Below, piece after piece: positions 45,527 to 53,799 of a stretch of DNA of 55,016 bases. The translations under genes and the position numbers were made by a program. Source of the DNA: Acidimicrobiaceae bacterium (lineage in GTDB: Bacteria > Actinomycetota > Acidimicrobiia > Acidimicrobiales > RAAP-2); NCBI GenBank assembly GCA_013044265.1, contig JABEUQ010000215.1, positions 1 through 55,016 on the forward strand, read 5' to 3'. The first letter of the stretch is position 1. Each line of letters opens with the position of its first letter. The notes below the pieces were generated by a model that saw only the letters and a program-made list of their open reading frames with translations, had not been told where the DNA came from and did not search any database.

Positions 45527-46587
45527 GTCTTATCCCCCGGCCCGACCAGAACGTCACCGGCGAGCTGGAGAGTTGCACTCCCCTGCGGGCGGTCGAACCG
45601 CCGGCGAATCCGCGCTCCGACGACTTGGAAGGCACGCTCCGGGAAGAGACCACGCGGACGCAGGACCATCAAGATCACCAGGGCCACACCGAAGACGAGC
45701 AGGCGCGCCTGGGCGAACGAGCGGAAGACTTCGGGGAATATCTCCACCACCGCCGCACCGAACATCACACCCCAGATGCTGCCGAGCCCGCCGATCGCCA
45801 CCGCCATCACGATCAGCAGCGACTCGCTGAACCCGAAACTGGCCGGGGAGATCGCCGTGAGCGCCGGCGCGTAGAGCGAACCGGTGATCGAGCCCAGCAC
45901 CGCTCCGAACACGTACGCGTAGAGCTTGTAGTGGTTGGTATTGATACCCATCGCCTTCGCGGCGTCTTCGTCCTCTCGAATGCACAACCACGCGCGACCG
46001 AGTCGCGATCCGCGCAGGCGCGTCGAGAAGATCGCGAACACGAGCACCAGGACGAAGAACACGTAGTAGTAGCCGGTGTTGGACTCCACGACCACACTGC
46101 CGAAGGTGAGCGCCGGTATTGCGTAGATTCCGGTCGGCCCGCCCGTCTGATTGAGATTGATCGCAATCGTCTGGATGATTTCGCCGAAGCCCAGCGTCAC
46201 GACCGCCAAGTAGTCGCTGCGCAGACGCAGCGTCGGGAATCCGATAATGAGCGCCGACACGACGGCGATGACGACGCCGGGCGCGATCGAGGCGAGGATC
46301 GACCAGTGATCCTTGGTCGAGAGGATCCCCGTGGTGTAGGCGCCGATTGCGAAGAACGCGGCGAAGCCGAGATCGAGCATGCCTGCATACCCCACCACGA
46401 TGTTGAGTCCGAGCGCCAGACACATGAGCATCTCGGCCTGGAACGCCACGCCCAGGTAGTACTGGTTGTGGGTCATCTGTGGGACCAGCGCGGCCGCCAC
46501 CACGAGCGCGACCACCAATCCGCTGCGCATCACGCGAAAACCATCCAGGGTCGTGCGTCGTGGATGAAGCAAGTTCTCAGTCGGCAT
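45523..46587 (-). CDS. livM: Branched-chain-type amino acid ABC transporter permease
   Basis: 354 residues with about 9-10 membrane segments, including GLNIVVGYAGMLDLGFAAFFAIGAY and the EAA-like loop GSRLGRAWLCIREDEDAAKAMG, the coupling helix of LivM proteins. The C-terminal end is cytoplasmic. The start is an ATG seven bases after the livH stop. Confidence 0.92.
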   Translation of the reverse strand: MPTENLLHPRRTTLDGFRVMRSGLVVALVVAAALVPQMTHNQYYLGVAFQAEMLMCLALGLNIVVGYAGMLDLGFAAFFAIGAYTTGILSTKDHWSILASIAPGVVIAVVSALIIGFPTLRLRSDYLAVVTLGFGEIIQTIAINLNQTGGPTGIYAIPALTFGSVVVESNTGYYYVFFVLVLVFAIFSTRLRGSRLGRAWLCIREDEDAAKAMGINTNHYKLYAYVFGAVLGSITGSLYAPALTAISPASFGFSESLLIVMAVAIGGLGSIWGVMFGAAVVEIFPEVFRSFAQARLLVFGVALVILMVLRPRGLFPERAFQVVGARIRRRFDRPQGSATLQLAGDVLVGPGDKT

Positions 46588-46593
46588 CGACGA

Positions 46594-47502
46594 TCACATT
46601 CTCCGCGCGACGCGCTCACCCAACAGACCCGTGGGCCGGAACCAGAGCATGAGAACCAGCGCACCGAAGGCGACGACGAGAGCCCACTCCGCACCGAAGA
46701 TCCCGGTGCCGATCGACTGGACGATTCCAAGAATCAAGCCACCGAGCACCGCACCACCGATATTTCCGATACCGCCGAGCACCGCCGCGGTGAATGCTTC
46801 GAGCCCGACCGTGAAGCCCATGAGGTAGTTGATCTGTCCGTAGTAGACCCCGGTCATGACCGCTGCGGCCCCGGCCAGTGCTCCGCCGATGAAGAAGACG
46901 ATCGCGATGACGAGATCGACGTTGATTCCCATCAGCGTCGCGGCGATTCGATCCTCTGAGACCGCGCGCATCGCCTTGCCGAGCAACGTCCGGCCCACCA
47001 AGAAGTAGACGCCGAGTGCGAGCAGGCCCGAGACGAGCACGATGACGAGCTGGCCCCACGTGTAGTGATTGGACCCGAGACTGAAACCACTGGGGGGTGT
47101 CGTCACCGGAAAGACCAGGTACGTCGCGCCCCAGCGTGGGGTGACGAGAACCCCGTTCTCGAGAACCTGCGAGAGTCCAATGGCGGCGATCATGAGACTG
47201 AGGATGGCCGCTCGGCGCATCGGCCGGTAGATCAGCTGGTTGGCCAGCATGGCCAGACCGCCCGTGATGACCATGACGACGACGCCGACCCACACGACGG
47301 TCCACCACTGATTGTGGCTGTGACCCACGCCCACGGCTCCGAGGATCGTGAAGCTCACGAATGCCGCCACCATGTAGAAGTCACCGTGCGCGAAGTTGAT
47401 GAGTCGCAAGATCCCGTACACCATGCTGTAACCGAGAGCCACTAGGCCGAAGAACGCACCCAGAAAAATCCCGTTACCTATCTCATTGAGTAGAAGCGAC
47501 AT
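46594..47502 (-). CDS. livH: Branched-chain-type amino acid ABC transporter permease
   Basis: 302 residues and about eight membrane segments, including the motifs LRLINFAHGDFYMVAAF and LLGKAMRAVSEDRIAATLMG (coupling helix) of LivH. The ATG at 47502 follows AAGGAG with a five-base spacer; a GTG one codon earlier is too close. It follows the binding-protein gene across a gap of 138 bp with a long hairpin, which probably lowers expression of the membrane genes relative to the binding protein. Confidence 0.93.
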   Translation of the reverse strand: MSLLLNEIGNGIFLGAFFGLVALGYSMVYGILRLINFAHGDFYMVAAFVSFTILGAVGVGHSHNQWWTVVWVGVVVMVITGGLAMLANQLIYRPMRRAAILSLMIAAIGLSQVLENGVLVTPRWGATYLVFPVTTPPSGFSLGSNHYTWGQLVIVLVSGLLALGVYFLVGRTLLGKAMRAVSEDRIAATLMGINVDLVIAIVFFIGGALAGAAAVMTGVYYGQINYLMGFTVGLEAFTAAVLGGIGNIGGAVLGGLILGIVQSIGTGIFGAEWALVVAFGALVLMLWFRPTGLLGERVARRM

Positions 47503-47568
47503 CACATCTCCTTGAAACGAAAATATTGCGGTTTGCGAACCAACTCCGCAGACGAGTTCTGCCTTCGA

Positions 47569-47619
47569 GCACGGCCCGCCCTCCTGGGTTATCGATAACC
47601 CCAGGAGGGCGGGCCGTGC
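47569..47619 (-). terminator. Long hairpin between livJ and livHMGF
   Basis: A nearly perfect stem of about 25 bp: GCACGGCCCGCCCTCCTGGG with its complement, joined by the self-complementary TTATCGATAA and one extra C. It begins 22 bases beyond the livJ stop. There is no U tract. In importer operons such structures usually stabilise the binding-protein mRNA or act as leaky terminators, giving more binding protein than permease. Confidence 0.75.
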
Positions 47620-47640
47620 ATCGGCTCGGTCCGATTGTTA

Positions 47641-48843
47641 CTACGGCTGCGGCTTAGCCAGCACGTACTTCCCGTTCACCACTTCGAGCAGGTCCATGAC
47701 GGCCCCGAGACGGTTGCCCGTCTTGTCGAACGAGACCTTGCCGGTGAGCCCGTTGAACTGCAGCACGTGTAGTCCGGCAATCACACGGGCGGGCACAATC
47801 GACTTCACGTGCTTCGCGGCCCCCGCCAGAGCCATGATCGCGTCGTAACCGAAGGCCGAATACGGACCGGGGGCCGACTTGAACTGCTTGTGGTAGGCAA
47901 CGTTGAACGCCTTGTCGGCATTCGTGCCGAGCACGTTACCGACACCCGATGCCAACGCGGCAATCGTGGCGTAGGTCCCGTTCGCCGCAGCACCCGCACC
48001 CGACAAGTACGTCGCGTCCACGGACCCGTCGGCGACAACGAACTTCGCCGTGCCGTGGGTGCCGATCACTCCCGCAGCGTTGAGCTGGGTGGCGAACTGC
48101 GCGGCCTGGGAGAAGTAGCCCGACCAGTAGATACCAGTCGCGCCAGAACTCTTGATCTGCGAGATAACGGCTGCGAAGTCGTTACTGGTGGCGGGAATCG
48201 ACTGAACGCCACCGGCGAGCACCGTGCCGCCCTTCGCCTTGATCGCACTGGCTGCCGCGTTCGCGATGGCCACGCCGAACGATGACTGGTCGTCGATGAT
48301 GAAGACCTTCGAGATGTGCTGCTGCTTAAAGAATGCCGCCGCCTCGACTCCGTCTCCCGCACCCGATGGGTCGATTAGGAACACGTTCTTGTAGCCTCCA
48401 GTGGTCAACTGAGGACTGTTCGCCGCGGGCATCACGTAGGGGATTCCCGCCCGAGCGATGATGGGCTCCACCGGCAGGGTTGCTCCTGAGCAGTAACCGC
48501 CGACTTCCGCCTGTACGCCCTTGGAGACGAGCAAGTTGGCCGCGTTGACCGCGGTCCCGGCGTCACACGCGTCGTCCTCTTCGATCAGCTTGATCTGGTG
48601 TCCCAGTACGCCGCCGTGCGCGTTGAGTTGCTGTGCAGCCATCAACTCAGCGTTGTAGATCTGCGTTCCGGCTTGAGCTTCGGCCCCGGTCATTGGCATA
48701 GGCACTCCGACGAGATACGGTGCCAACTTCTTGGTCGCACCTGACGCCGCACCCACTGACGATACCGTCGTCACAACGGTCAGCATTCCGACTACTAAGA
48801 CTCCCGACGTCAGAATCCTTGCCTTGAATGATTTTCTATTCAC
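47641..48843 (-). CDS. livJ: Substrate-binding protein of the Liv-type importer
   Basis: 400 residues, periplasmic-binding-protein type 1 fold. The signal peptide is clear (basic start, LTSGVLVVGMLTVVTTVSSVG), but there is no lipobox cysteine, which is unusual for a Gram-positive binding protein; retention at the membrane must then rely on something else. Motifs of amino acid binders include YLVGVPMPMTGAEAQAG and VGGYCSGATLPVEPIIARAGIPYVMP. The GTG start has GAGGGGG upstream. It is the first gene of the transporter operon, and its ligand is predicted to be hydroxyproline from the neighbours. Confidence 0.88.
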   Translation of the reverse strand: MNRKSFKARILTSGVLVVGMLTVVTTVSSVGAASGATKKLAPYLVGVPMPMTGAEAQAGTQIYNAELMAAQQLNAHGGVLGHQIKLIEEDDACDAGTAVNAANLLVSKGVQAEVGGYCSGATLPVEPIIARAGIPYVMPAANSPQLTTGGYKNVFLIDPSGAGDGVEAAAFFKQQHISKVFIIDDQSSFGVAIANAAASAIKAKGGTVLAGGVQSIPATSNDFAAVISQIKSSGATGIYWSGYFSQAAQFATQLNAAGVIGTHGTAKFVVADGSVDATYLSGAGAAANGTYATIAALASGVGNVLGTNADKAFNVAYHKQFKSAPGPYSAFGYDAIMALAGAAKHVKSIVPARVIAGLHVLQFNGLTGKVSFDKTGNRLGAVMDLLEVVNGKYVLAKPQP

Positions 48844-49059
48844 ATTTCCCCCTCATTGAATAACGCCATTACATGAATGACTTCGGTGAGTCACACCCCA
48901 ACGCTGTGAGCAACGTATCACAGCAACTCTGGCCAGAACGGTGTATTTTGAATATATAACACATTAGTGATGGCGGTGAGCACGACGACCAAGGACTCGC
49001 TGAGGTCCGCTGTCACCACATCGCGGCGTGACCAGTTACGCCCCTTCGGACCTTTATGG
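48844..49059. other. Promoter region of livJ
   Basis: On the minus strand TATATT (near 48950) could be the -10 box, inside the segment GGTGTATTTTGAATATATAACAC, which has GTGT/ACAC ends. This part resembles the operator candidate at 43222-43247 (both have GGTGTA, then TAACA). No gene seen. Confidence 0.4.
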
Positions 49060-49312
49060 AACGGGACAATGGTGGTCACCGTCGCGTCGTCGTACTCACG
49101 TCCATCGATCCCAATGAATTGCACACCACTTGCCTCGCTCGACCCCAAAGACGGTGATGGTGACGCCCGGCCCAGCGCGAGCGAGCGGAATCGACGAAGA
49201 GGGCGACCGCACTCTCCCGAGCGCGACCGCGAGTACTCCCGGCGTTGTCTCACTGATGACGAAGGTTGGCTCGTGGCGCGAATGACGAGGTCCGCACCGT
49301 CACGACGCCCTG
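49060..49312 (-). pseudogene. Decayed duplicate of the 5' end and promoter of the phosphodiester glycosidase gene
   Basis: The minus strand carries the start GTG (49253) followed by codons like those of the intact gene at 28041, and the 59 bp before it match that gene's upstream region at about 85 %. The product fragment GSSEASGVQFIGIDGREY corresponds to GSSEAPGVQIFEIDGREY of the intact protein, but the signal-peptide part has deletions and the reading frame soon ends. No catalytic region remains. This is a partial, inactive second copy about 21 kb away. An ORF around it (48918-49340) exists, but I do not consider it a real gene. Confidence 0.65.
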
Positions 49313-49539
49313 AGGGCGCCGAAGGGTTCCCTGTTGCCACGGTCGTCCAACGACTAGTCTCAACGTCGAGGCAGCTTTTCGGTGTCTTTTGCCTCCAGCG
49401 GGCAACGAGGCGTCAACGACATGGCATTGTGGGCGACGGTGGTGAATGACCAGGGCGAACTCGACGTGAGACCACGCGCACTGCGGACTCCCCTGACGAA
49501 CACTTCGAGGCCGACGCGCGCCATCACTACTGAGACCCC

Positions 49540-49857
49540 GTGCGCACGTCCTACTCTTCGCGCGCCCAGGGTTTCGCTGAAGCACCCGAGGCGAGTCGTA
49601 GGTCCGAGGTGATCGTCATCGTCATCGTCGTCGCAGTGATGGTTCTGCCCTGGGTGGCCCTCGCCGTGTTGTTGTTGATTGGCGTGGTATTCCCCGAGGT
49701 CCGCAGAAAGGGCATACGTCAACTGCGACAACCCTTCGCTCTACGAAGTGAGGGATTCGTGAGTGAATACCGGTTGAACAAGCGTCGCCACGAACTCGAA
49801 GACGAAGTGATTCGTCGCTTTAGCCCGTCCCGCGAAAAACCTCACCCCCACGACTGA
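49540..49857 (+). CDS. Small single-pass membrane protein
   Basis: Up to 105 residues with one long hydrophobic segment (VIVIVIVVAVMVLPWVALAV) and a basic, charged C-terminal part (NKRRHELEDEVIRRFSPSREK). I do not recognise a family. The start at 49540 is a GTG; a GTG at 49609 directly before the hydrophobic part is possible. The neighbourhood is poor in genes and partly degenerate, so this could be chance. Confidence 0.45.
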   Translation: MRTSYSSRAQGFAEAPEASRRSEVIVIVIVVAVMVLPWVALAVLLLIGVVFPEVRRKGIRQLRQPFALRSEGFVSEYRLNKRRHELEDEVIRRFSPSREKPHPHD

Positions 49858-49936
49858 CGTCGATCGCAACGAGTGAACACTCCGCGCAACTGTGACGCTG
49901 CGATCTCGACGATTTCCTACACGTACTCCCAAGTCA

Positions 49937-50362
49937 TCACGTCGACGAGAGACCCGCGGTGGCGGCCGTCGCCGCGAGCGACCAGCACACCGTACGCAAC
50001 CAGTGAGCGTGACGCAGCGACTGGGCCACGCGGGGATCGAACGTGGAATGTAGTCGGTTGTGAAGAGGAACCGCCCGCGTCACCGTTATCGCCACCGAGG
50101 CCGCCGCGCTCGCGGCGCACAGCCACCATGCGACCGAAATCCCGTGTTGGATTCGCACGAACCACCACACCAGGCCGAGAGCCTGCGCCGCCCACGGCGC
50201 GGCGACGGCCCAGGTGATGCGCGCCACGTGGTGTCGGTGGAACGCTGTCCAACGCGTCTCGTCAACGAGGTCGAATGATGGATAGACGACCAGGCCAATA
50301 GTCATGCTCAATCCCACGAGGTACCAGCTCGCGACCACCGTCACCAGGAGTGCTGACTTCAC
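49937..50362 (-). CDS. Integral membrane protein with four predicted helices
   Basis: About 141 residues with four hydrophobic segments (LLVTVVASWYLVGLSMTIGL; ITWAVAAPWAAQALGLVWWF; ISVAWWLCAASAAASVAITV; LRTVCWSLAATAATAGL). Between the first two lies YPSFDLVDETRWTAFHRHHVARITW, which recalls small DUF1772-like proteins, but I cannot assign a function. I take the GTG at 50362 as start because TATCCT, a -10-like box, ends six bases upstream, again suggesting a leaderless message. Longer starts at 50395 or 50506 add unrelated sequence. Confidence 0.65.
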   Translation of the reverse strand: MKSALLVTVVASWYLVGLSMTIGLVVYPSFDLVDETRWTAFHRHHVARITWAVAAPWAAQALGLVWWFVRIQHGISVAWWLCAASAAASVAITVTRAVPLHNRLHSTFDPRVAQSLRHAHWLRTVCWSLAATAATAGLSST

Positions 50363-50452
50363 GTCGCAAGGATAGGCGAGGGTGCGCCTCAGCATCATCT
50401 GATTAGATAGTGAACGAGTCACCACCGAGGGACAAGGATCCAAGAGGAGCAG

Positions 50453-50737
50453 ATGCGCGAGAACCCCGCGAGTCAGGTGAAATACATCGACGACTCCTTG
50501 GGGCAACTTCGCCTCCTCACGAGCAAGTTAAAGGACACCCTCGCCAAACTCTTCATCGCCGCCCTGGCGGGCTGCGCTTTCGCGGCCACGGCGAGTAGTG
50601 GTGGCACGAGGCCATTGCTGGAGGCCCTCGCGATTGACGCCGGGCTCTTCGTCATCGCTGTTGCCCTCGTACTTCTTCGATTCTTCAATAAGCGCGCGAG
50701 AATCATTGCGACAGCCAAGGAGCACGAACAACGCTGA
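50453..50737 (+). CDS. Small membrane protein with two hydrophobic segments
   Basis: 94 residues. A charged N-terminal helix (VKYIDDSLGQLRLLTSKLKDTL) is followed by two hydrophobic segments (LFIAALAGCAFAATASSGG and LAIDAGLFVIAVALVLLRFF) and a basic tail. GAGGAG lies five bases before the ATG. No family recognised. It is transcribed away from the four-helix membrane protein. Confidence 0.6.
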   Translation: MRENPASQVKYIDDSLGQLRLLTSKLKDTLAKLFIAALAGCAFAATASSGGTRPLLEALAIDAGLFVIAVALVLLRFFNKRARIIATAKEHEQR

Positions 50738-50913
50738 GCACCCTCGACGGGTGCGGCGACGTTCACCGCGCTCTGAATCGTGGTCAACGTGGCGCGAGAT
50801 GCCATCGACGAGGCGCACGCCAGCCGCGACGCGCATGGTAGCGGTAGGGCCGTTCCTCTTGATTCCCATGAGCCCTCTCTCTGAAGGAGATTTCGCTCGA
50901 GGAGTGACGCCTC

Positions 50914-51272
50914 GTGAATGCATTGCACCGCTACAGTCACTCAATTCGCACTACGCACGAAAGACGCCGACTTCTGTCGCACGGCCGTCTGTCGCCAACA
51001 CGAGAGGTGGGCCCATACACTCGCAACGGTGGGGTGACTCTGGGCGGCGGCGTGCGCGGCGACGAGTTGCGCGGGGTGAAACCCTGGGTGTCACCGATCG
51101 TGGACGTCTCGTCGCAGTCTTGAGTTCCCCGTCGGGCAGATCGGGGGTAGCAGCACTGACGATGTCGGGACGCGTCCAGTCTGCTCGACGTCACCCCGTT
51201 GAACTGCCCCCCGCCGTCACGACGGAGCGACTGACGTCGGACGTTCTTGATGAGTTGAGAGAAGACCGCTAG
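50914..51272 (+). pseudogene. Phd/YefM-type antitoxin, apparently frameshifted
   Basis: The C-terminal frame encodes RRVARGETLGVTDRGRLVAVL, a signature of Phd/YefM-like antitoxins, and ends at 51270-51272 with a typical acidic tail (SDVLDELREDR) that binds the PIN toxin. The matching N-terminal part (PTREVGPYTRNGG, normally the DNA-binding start) lies in another plus frame at about 50985-51036. The frames must shift between about 51037 and 51070, in a GGCGGCGGCG tract. Read in the C-terminal frame alone, the N terminus is arginine-rich and unlike any antitoxin. Either the gene is broken, or the sequence has an error. The toxin follows after five bases. Confidence 0.6.
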
Positions 51273-51277
51273 ATCAA

Positions 51278-51664
51278 ATGGCGTGGTATCTCGACACGTC
51301 GGCGTTCTTGAAACTCCTCGTGGAGGAGAACGATTCAGCCGCGATGCGCGATTGGGCGCTGGTTCACGATTCCCTCTGGTCGTCTCAACTACTCCGTACA
51401 GAATCCGTCAGAGCCGCCAGCCGATTGAGCATATCGAACGACGATGTCGAAACTGCCTCGGAGTCGGTATCTCTCATATTGCCGAGTGTGGCGACCCTCT
51501 ACACGGCGGGCCACCTCTCGCCCCACTCGTTGCGCTCCTTCGAGGCCTTACATTTGGCGACGGCCCTCGAGTTGGGTGGCGACCTCGAAGGAATCGTGAC
51601 GTACGACGAGCGTCTCATCACGGCATCGCGCGACGCATCCCTTGTGGTACTCAGTCCGGCTTAG
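51278..51664 (+). CDS. PIN-domain toxin (VapC-like ribonuclease)
   Basis: 128 residues of the PIN fold. Acidic residues of the metal site are Asp6 (WYLDTSAFLKLL), Glu42 (LLRTESVRA), Glu89 (SFEALHLATAL) and Asp110 (VTYDERL). The third is normally Asp in this family, so the active site has a conservative change. PIN toxins cleave RNA and are held inactive by their antitoxin. It starts five bases after the antitoxin stop, typical of such pairs. If the antitoxin is truly broken, the toxin may be inactive or controlled by another antitoxin. Confidence 0.82.
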   Translation: MAWYLDTSAFLKLLVEENDSAAMRDWALVHDSLWSSQLLRTESVRAASRLSISNDDVETASESVSLILPSVATLYTAGHLSPHSLRSFEALHLATALELGGDLEGIVTYDERLITASRDASLVVLSPA

Positions 51665-51896
51665 ACGTACTCCGCAGCAGCCCGACCGCTCGCATGGCAC
51701 GCAGGCAAGGTGTCAAGAGCTCAGAACTCGGGGCTCCCACGACTGCACTGGGACGTTGCCAAGATCCAGGGAATTCTGCTTACCAGAGGAAGTCGGCGTC
51801 CGCACGGGACGATGACCAAGTGATGGCGCGGTGGACGATGGCGCGACAGACGCAGAATTCATTCTTGAACGAGTGCGGTTGCCAGACGTAGTGGAA

Positions 51897-52220
51897 TCAG
51901 TACTGAATATCAAGCGCGTAACGTATCGCGTGGTCCAACTCGGCTCGCTTTCCGGAGTTGAGATGGCCCACCCGACTGCTGGACAACAACGCAATCGGCA
52001 CAGTCACGATGTTGTCGCACGTGATCACGCTCACCTCGGGCAACCCCTCTTCGGAGCCGACTTCGACCTCAGATCGAATCCCCCGAATGGTTCGAGTAAT
52101 CGGAACGCAGATGACGGCCGAGAGGACTTGTATGGCCGCGTCTCGAGTCAAGACGCACACTGGACGCCGACCAGCGGGACTTCCCATATCGGCCCAGAAA
52201 ATGTCGCCCCTGGCTACCAA
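51897..52220 (-). CDS. MazF/PemK-family mRNA interferase toxin
   Basis: 107 residues with the MazF start VARGDIFWADMG and the conserved RRPVCVLTRDAA and VICVPITRTIRGI, then VITCDNIVTVP, which carries the conserved Cys/Asp-rich core. MazF toxins cut mRNA at specific short sequences. The start is a TTG at 52220, overlapping the antitoxin stop by 7 bp, so the pair is translationally coupled. Confidence 0.88.
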   Translation of the reverse strand: MVARGDIFWADMGSPAGRRPVCVLTRDAAIQVLSAVICVPITRTIRGIRSEVEVGSEEGLPEVSVITCDNIVTVPIALLSSSRVGHLNSGKRAELDHAIRYALDIQY

Positions 52221-52459
52221 TTGGGCATTGCCTCGGTCGCAAGTCGAGCGGCGACTTCGACGATAATCGGATCTTGAGGGGTGAAACGATAGGACGCTTG
52301 AAGCTCGACATCGGCTCGGCGTAGCTCCTCGGCGTCTAGGACCGCCGCTGCGCCCCTGCGAAGAAGTTCTGAACGGTTGGTTCCGCGTTCAGCGGCGAGT
52401 CGATCAAGCCGTTCAACAAGCTCGTCGTCCAGTTGCACCAACACCTGGCGTCGTCCCAT
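52214..52459 (-). CDS. Ribbon-helix-helix (CopG-like) antitoxin of the MazF pair
   Basis: 81 residues. The ribbon QVLVQLDDELVERLDRLAAERGTNRSELLRRGAAA (in parts) is an RHH fold: a strand, two helices, and a C-terminal segment (FTPQDPIIVEVAARLA) that would bind the toxin. The ATG at 52459 fits both the fold and the promoter. A perfect inverted repeat overlapping the -10 box lies directly upstream, so the protein probably represses its own operon. Confidence 0.82.
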   Translation of the reverse strand: MGRRQVLVQLDDELVERLDRLAAERGTNRSELLRRGAAAVLDAEELRRADVELQASYRFTPQDPIIVEVAARLATEAMPNW

Positions 52460-52461
52460 GC

Positions 52462-52483
52462 ACCATATGATAATAGATATGGT
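52462..52483 (-). promoter_or_regulatory. Operator and promoter of the RHH/MazF operon
   Basis: ACCATAT and ATATGGT (52462-52468 and 52477-52483) are perfect inverted repeats separated by eight bases, which form TATTAT on the minus strand, a -10 box about ten bases before the ATG. RHH antitoxins bind such palindromes; binding would cover the -10 box and the start. It fits autoregulation of the toxin-antitoxin pair. Confidence 0.65.
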
Positions 52484-52545
52484 AGTGTCGACGTAGGTCT
52501 TTTTCCTGATTGGAAAGACCTTCCCCGGCATTTTCCCGAGGTTAT

Positions 52546-52563
52546 TCATGGCACGTAAGGGGT
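52546..52563 (+). repeat. 18-bp direct repeat, left copy, flanking the AAA ATPase gene
   Basis: TCATGGCACGTAAGGGGT. A second copy with one change (C for T) lies at 53846-53863. The two flank the ATPase gene by 18 bp on the left and 82 bp on the right and point the same way. They look like the ends left by integration or recombination of a cassette of about 1.3 kb. Confidence 0.6.
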
Positions 52564-52581
52564 GTAACGCCTTCGGCGTGC

Positions 52582-53763
52582 CTAACTGAGTGCTTGGCGT
52601 GAGATGAAGTTGGCCATGCCCGGCACGGTGAACGCGACAAGTCCATGCTCGGGGGCATACACCAAACCCTTCGAAATGAGGCCCGCTCGGAGAGGTCCGA
52701 GAGAAGCCTGCTTTTTCTCCAGTCGAGCGGCGATCTCACCCGTTGAACTTGGACCATCTCCGTCTTCGGTCATCGCCCACAGATAGTTACGCTGCGCCGG
52801 CGTCGCTCTCTCCCAGCGCGCACGGAAGAAGCCACCGTCGAGCAAATCCCAGCCGACCCTGACTCCTGAAATAGCGTCAAGCGTGCCAATGGGTGAACCA
52901 GTCGCCTCATTCCAGGTTGTCTGGCCGAACTGCTGGATGAAGTATGGATAGCCACTGGCAGCCGCCAGAACTATCTGAGCAGCCTCGGCATCCCATTCGA
53001 CACCCTCGTCTTTGGCCGGCGACAATAACGCAGTCATCGAATCGACCTCGTCGAGCCGATCGATCTTCGAGAAGTGAAAGAGGCGCTCCGAATAGGACTT
53101 GGCCTGCGCGAGCAATCCAGGAAGATTCGGTAGGCCAGTGCCAACAATGTAGAAGGGCAGGTTTCTCTGACTCGCCTCGTGAGATGCCTGACAGATGGCT
53201 CCAAGTTCCTCAAGGGAGAGATGCTGCATCTCATCGATGAAGATGGCCGCACCGACACCGATTTCTTGAGCAGCTTGAGCCAAATCAATTGCCAAATCAC
53301 TAAGGTCATTCACGATCGAACCGGTATCGGCGCGCCCGAGGGCAGGATCAATATCGATACCCACCGAGAATGATCCATCCGGCGATGCCGTGAGCGAGAA
53401 GGAACGAAATGTCTGAAGTAGCCGCTCCACGAATCTGCCAGGGGTACCGCGTCGCTGGGTTTGCCGCAAGGACTGGTTGAGGGCACCCGCAACTTGACTT
53501 CGAAAAGGGATTCGGTCCGTACCGAGATCCGCCTCGATCTTCGCGACGATCCACTCGGACTGGAGTGCGCGACCGTAGAGCTCGTTGAGGAGCACCGTCT
53601 TGCCAACTCCACGAAGACCGTAGAACAGCAGGCTTTGAGCCGGACGTCCCGCCGTTGCTCGCGCCCGTACTATTTCGAAGGCTTGGATCTGGCTATCTCG
53701 ACCGACAAGTTCGACCGGTCGGACGCCGGCGCCAGGGGAATACGGATTATTTCGAGGATCCAT
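52582..53763 (-). CDS. AAA/STAND-like ATPase
   Basis: 393 residues. Walker A is GLRGVGKT at 49-56 and Walker B AIFIDEMQHL at 173-182, followed by SEASQ-like sensor regions. This matches bacterial ORC1/Cdc6-like AAA ATPases (PF13191-type) often found alone in accessory DNA. The C terminus (about 310-393) resembles a winged helix (RNYLWAMTEDGDGPSSTGEIAARL). No partner gene is obvious. Function in the family is mostly unknown; some members are linked to defence or mobile elements. The AT-rich DNA upstream differs from neighbouring genes. Confidence 0.75.
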   Translation of the reverse strand: MDPRNNPYSPGAGVRPVELVGRDSQIQAFEIVRARATAGRPAQSLLFYGLRGVGKTVLLNELYGRALQSEWIVAKIEADLGTDRIPFRSQVAGALNQSLRQTQRRGTPGRFVERLLQTFRSFSLTASPDGSFSVGIDIDPALGRADTGSIVNDLSDLAIDLAQAAQEIGVGAAIFIDEMQHLSLEELGAICQASHEASQRNLPFYIVGTGLPNLPGLLAQAKSYSERLFHFSKIDRLDEVDSMTALLSPAKDEGVEWDAEAAQIVLAAASGYPYFIQQFGQTTWNEATGSPIGTLDAISGVRVGWDLLDGGFFRARWERATPAQRNYLWAMTEDGDGPSSTGEIAARLEKKQASLGPLRAGLISKGLVYAPEHGLVAFTVPGMANFISRQALS

Positions 53764-53799
53764 GGGACAGTTTATCGATATCTAATTGATTATGAGAAA

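Noticed and set aside
45493..46959. Long plus-strand open frame of 488 codons opposite livM and livH
   Set aside because: It is very rich in Arg, Glu, Asp and His, as expected of the antisense of membrane-protein codons in GC-rich DNA. The minus strand encodes clear LivM and LivH.
48918..49340. 140-codon minus-strand frame as an intact gene
   Set aside because: Its recognisable part is only the first codons of the phosphodiester glycosidase with deletions, and the rest is unrelated. It is better described as a decayed duplicate.
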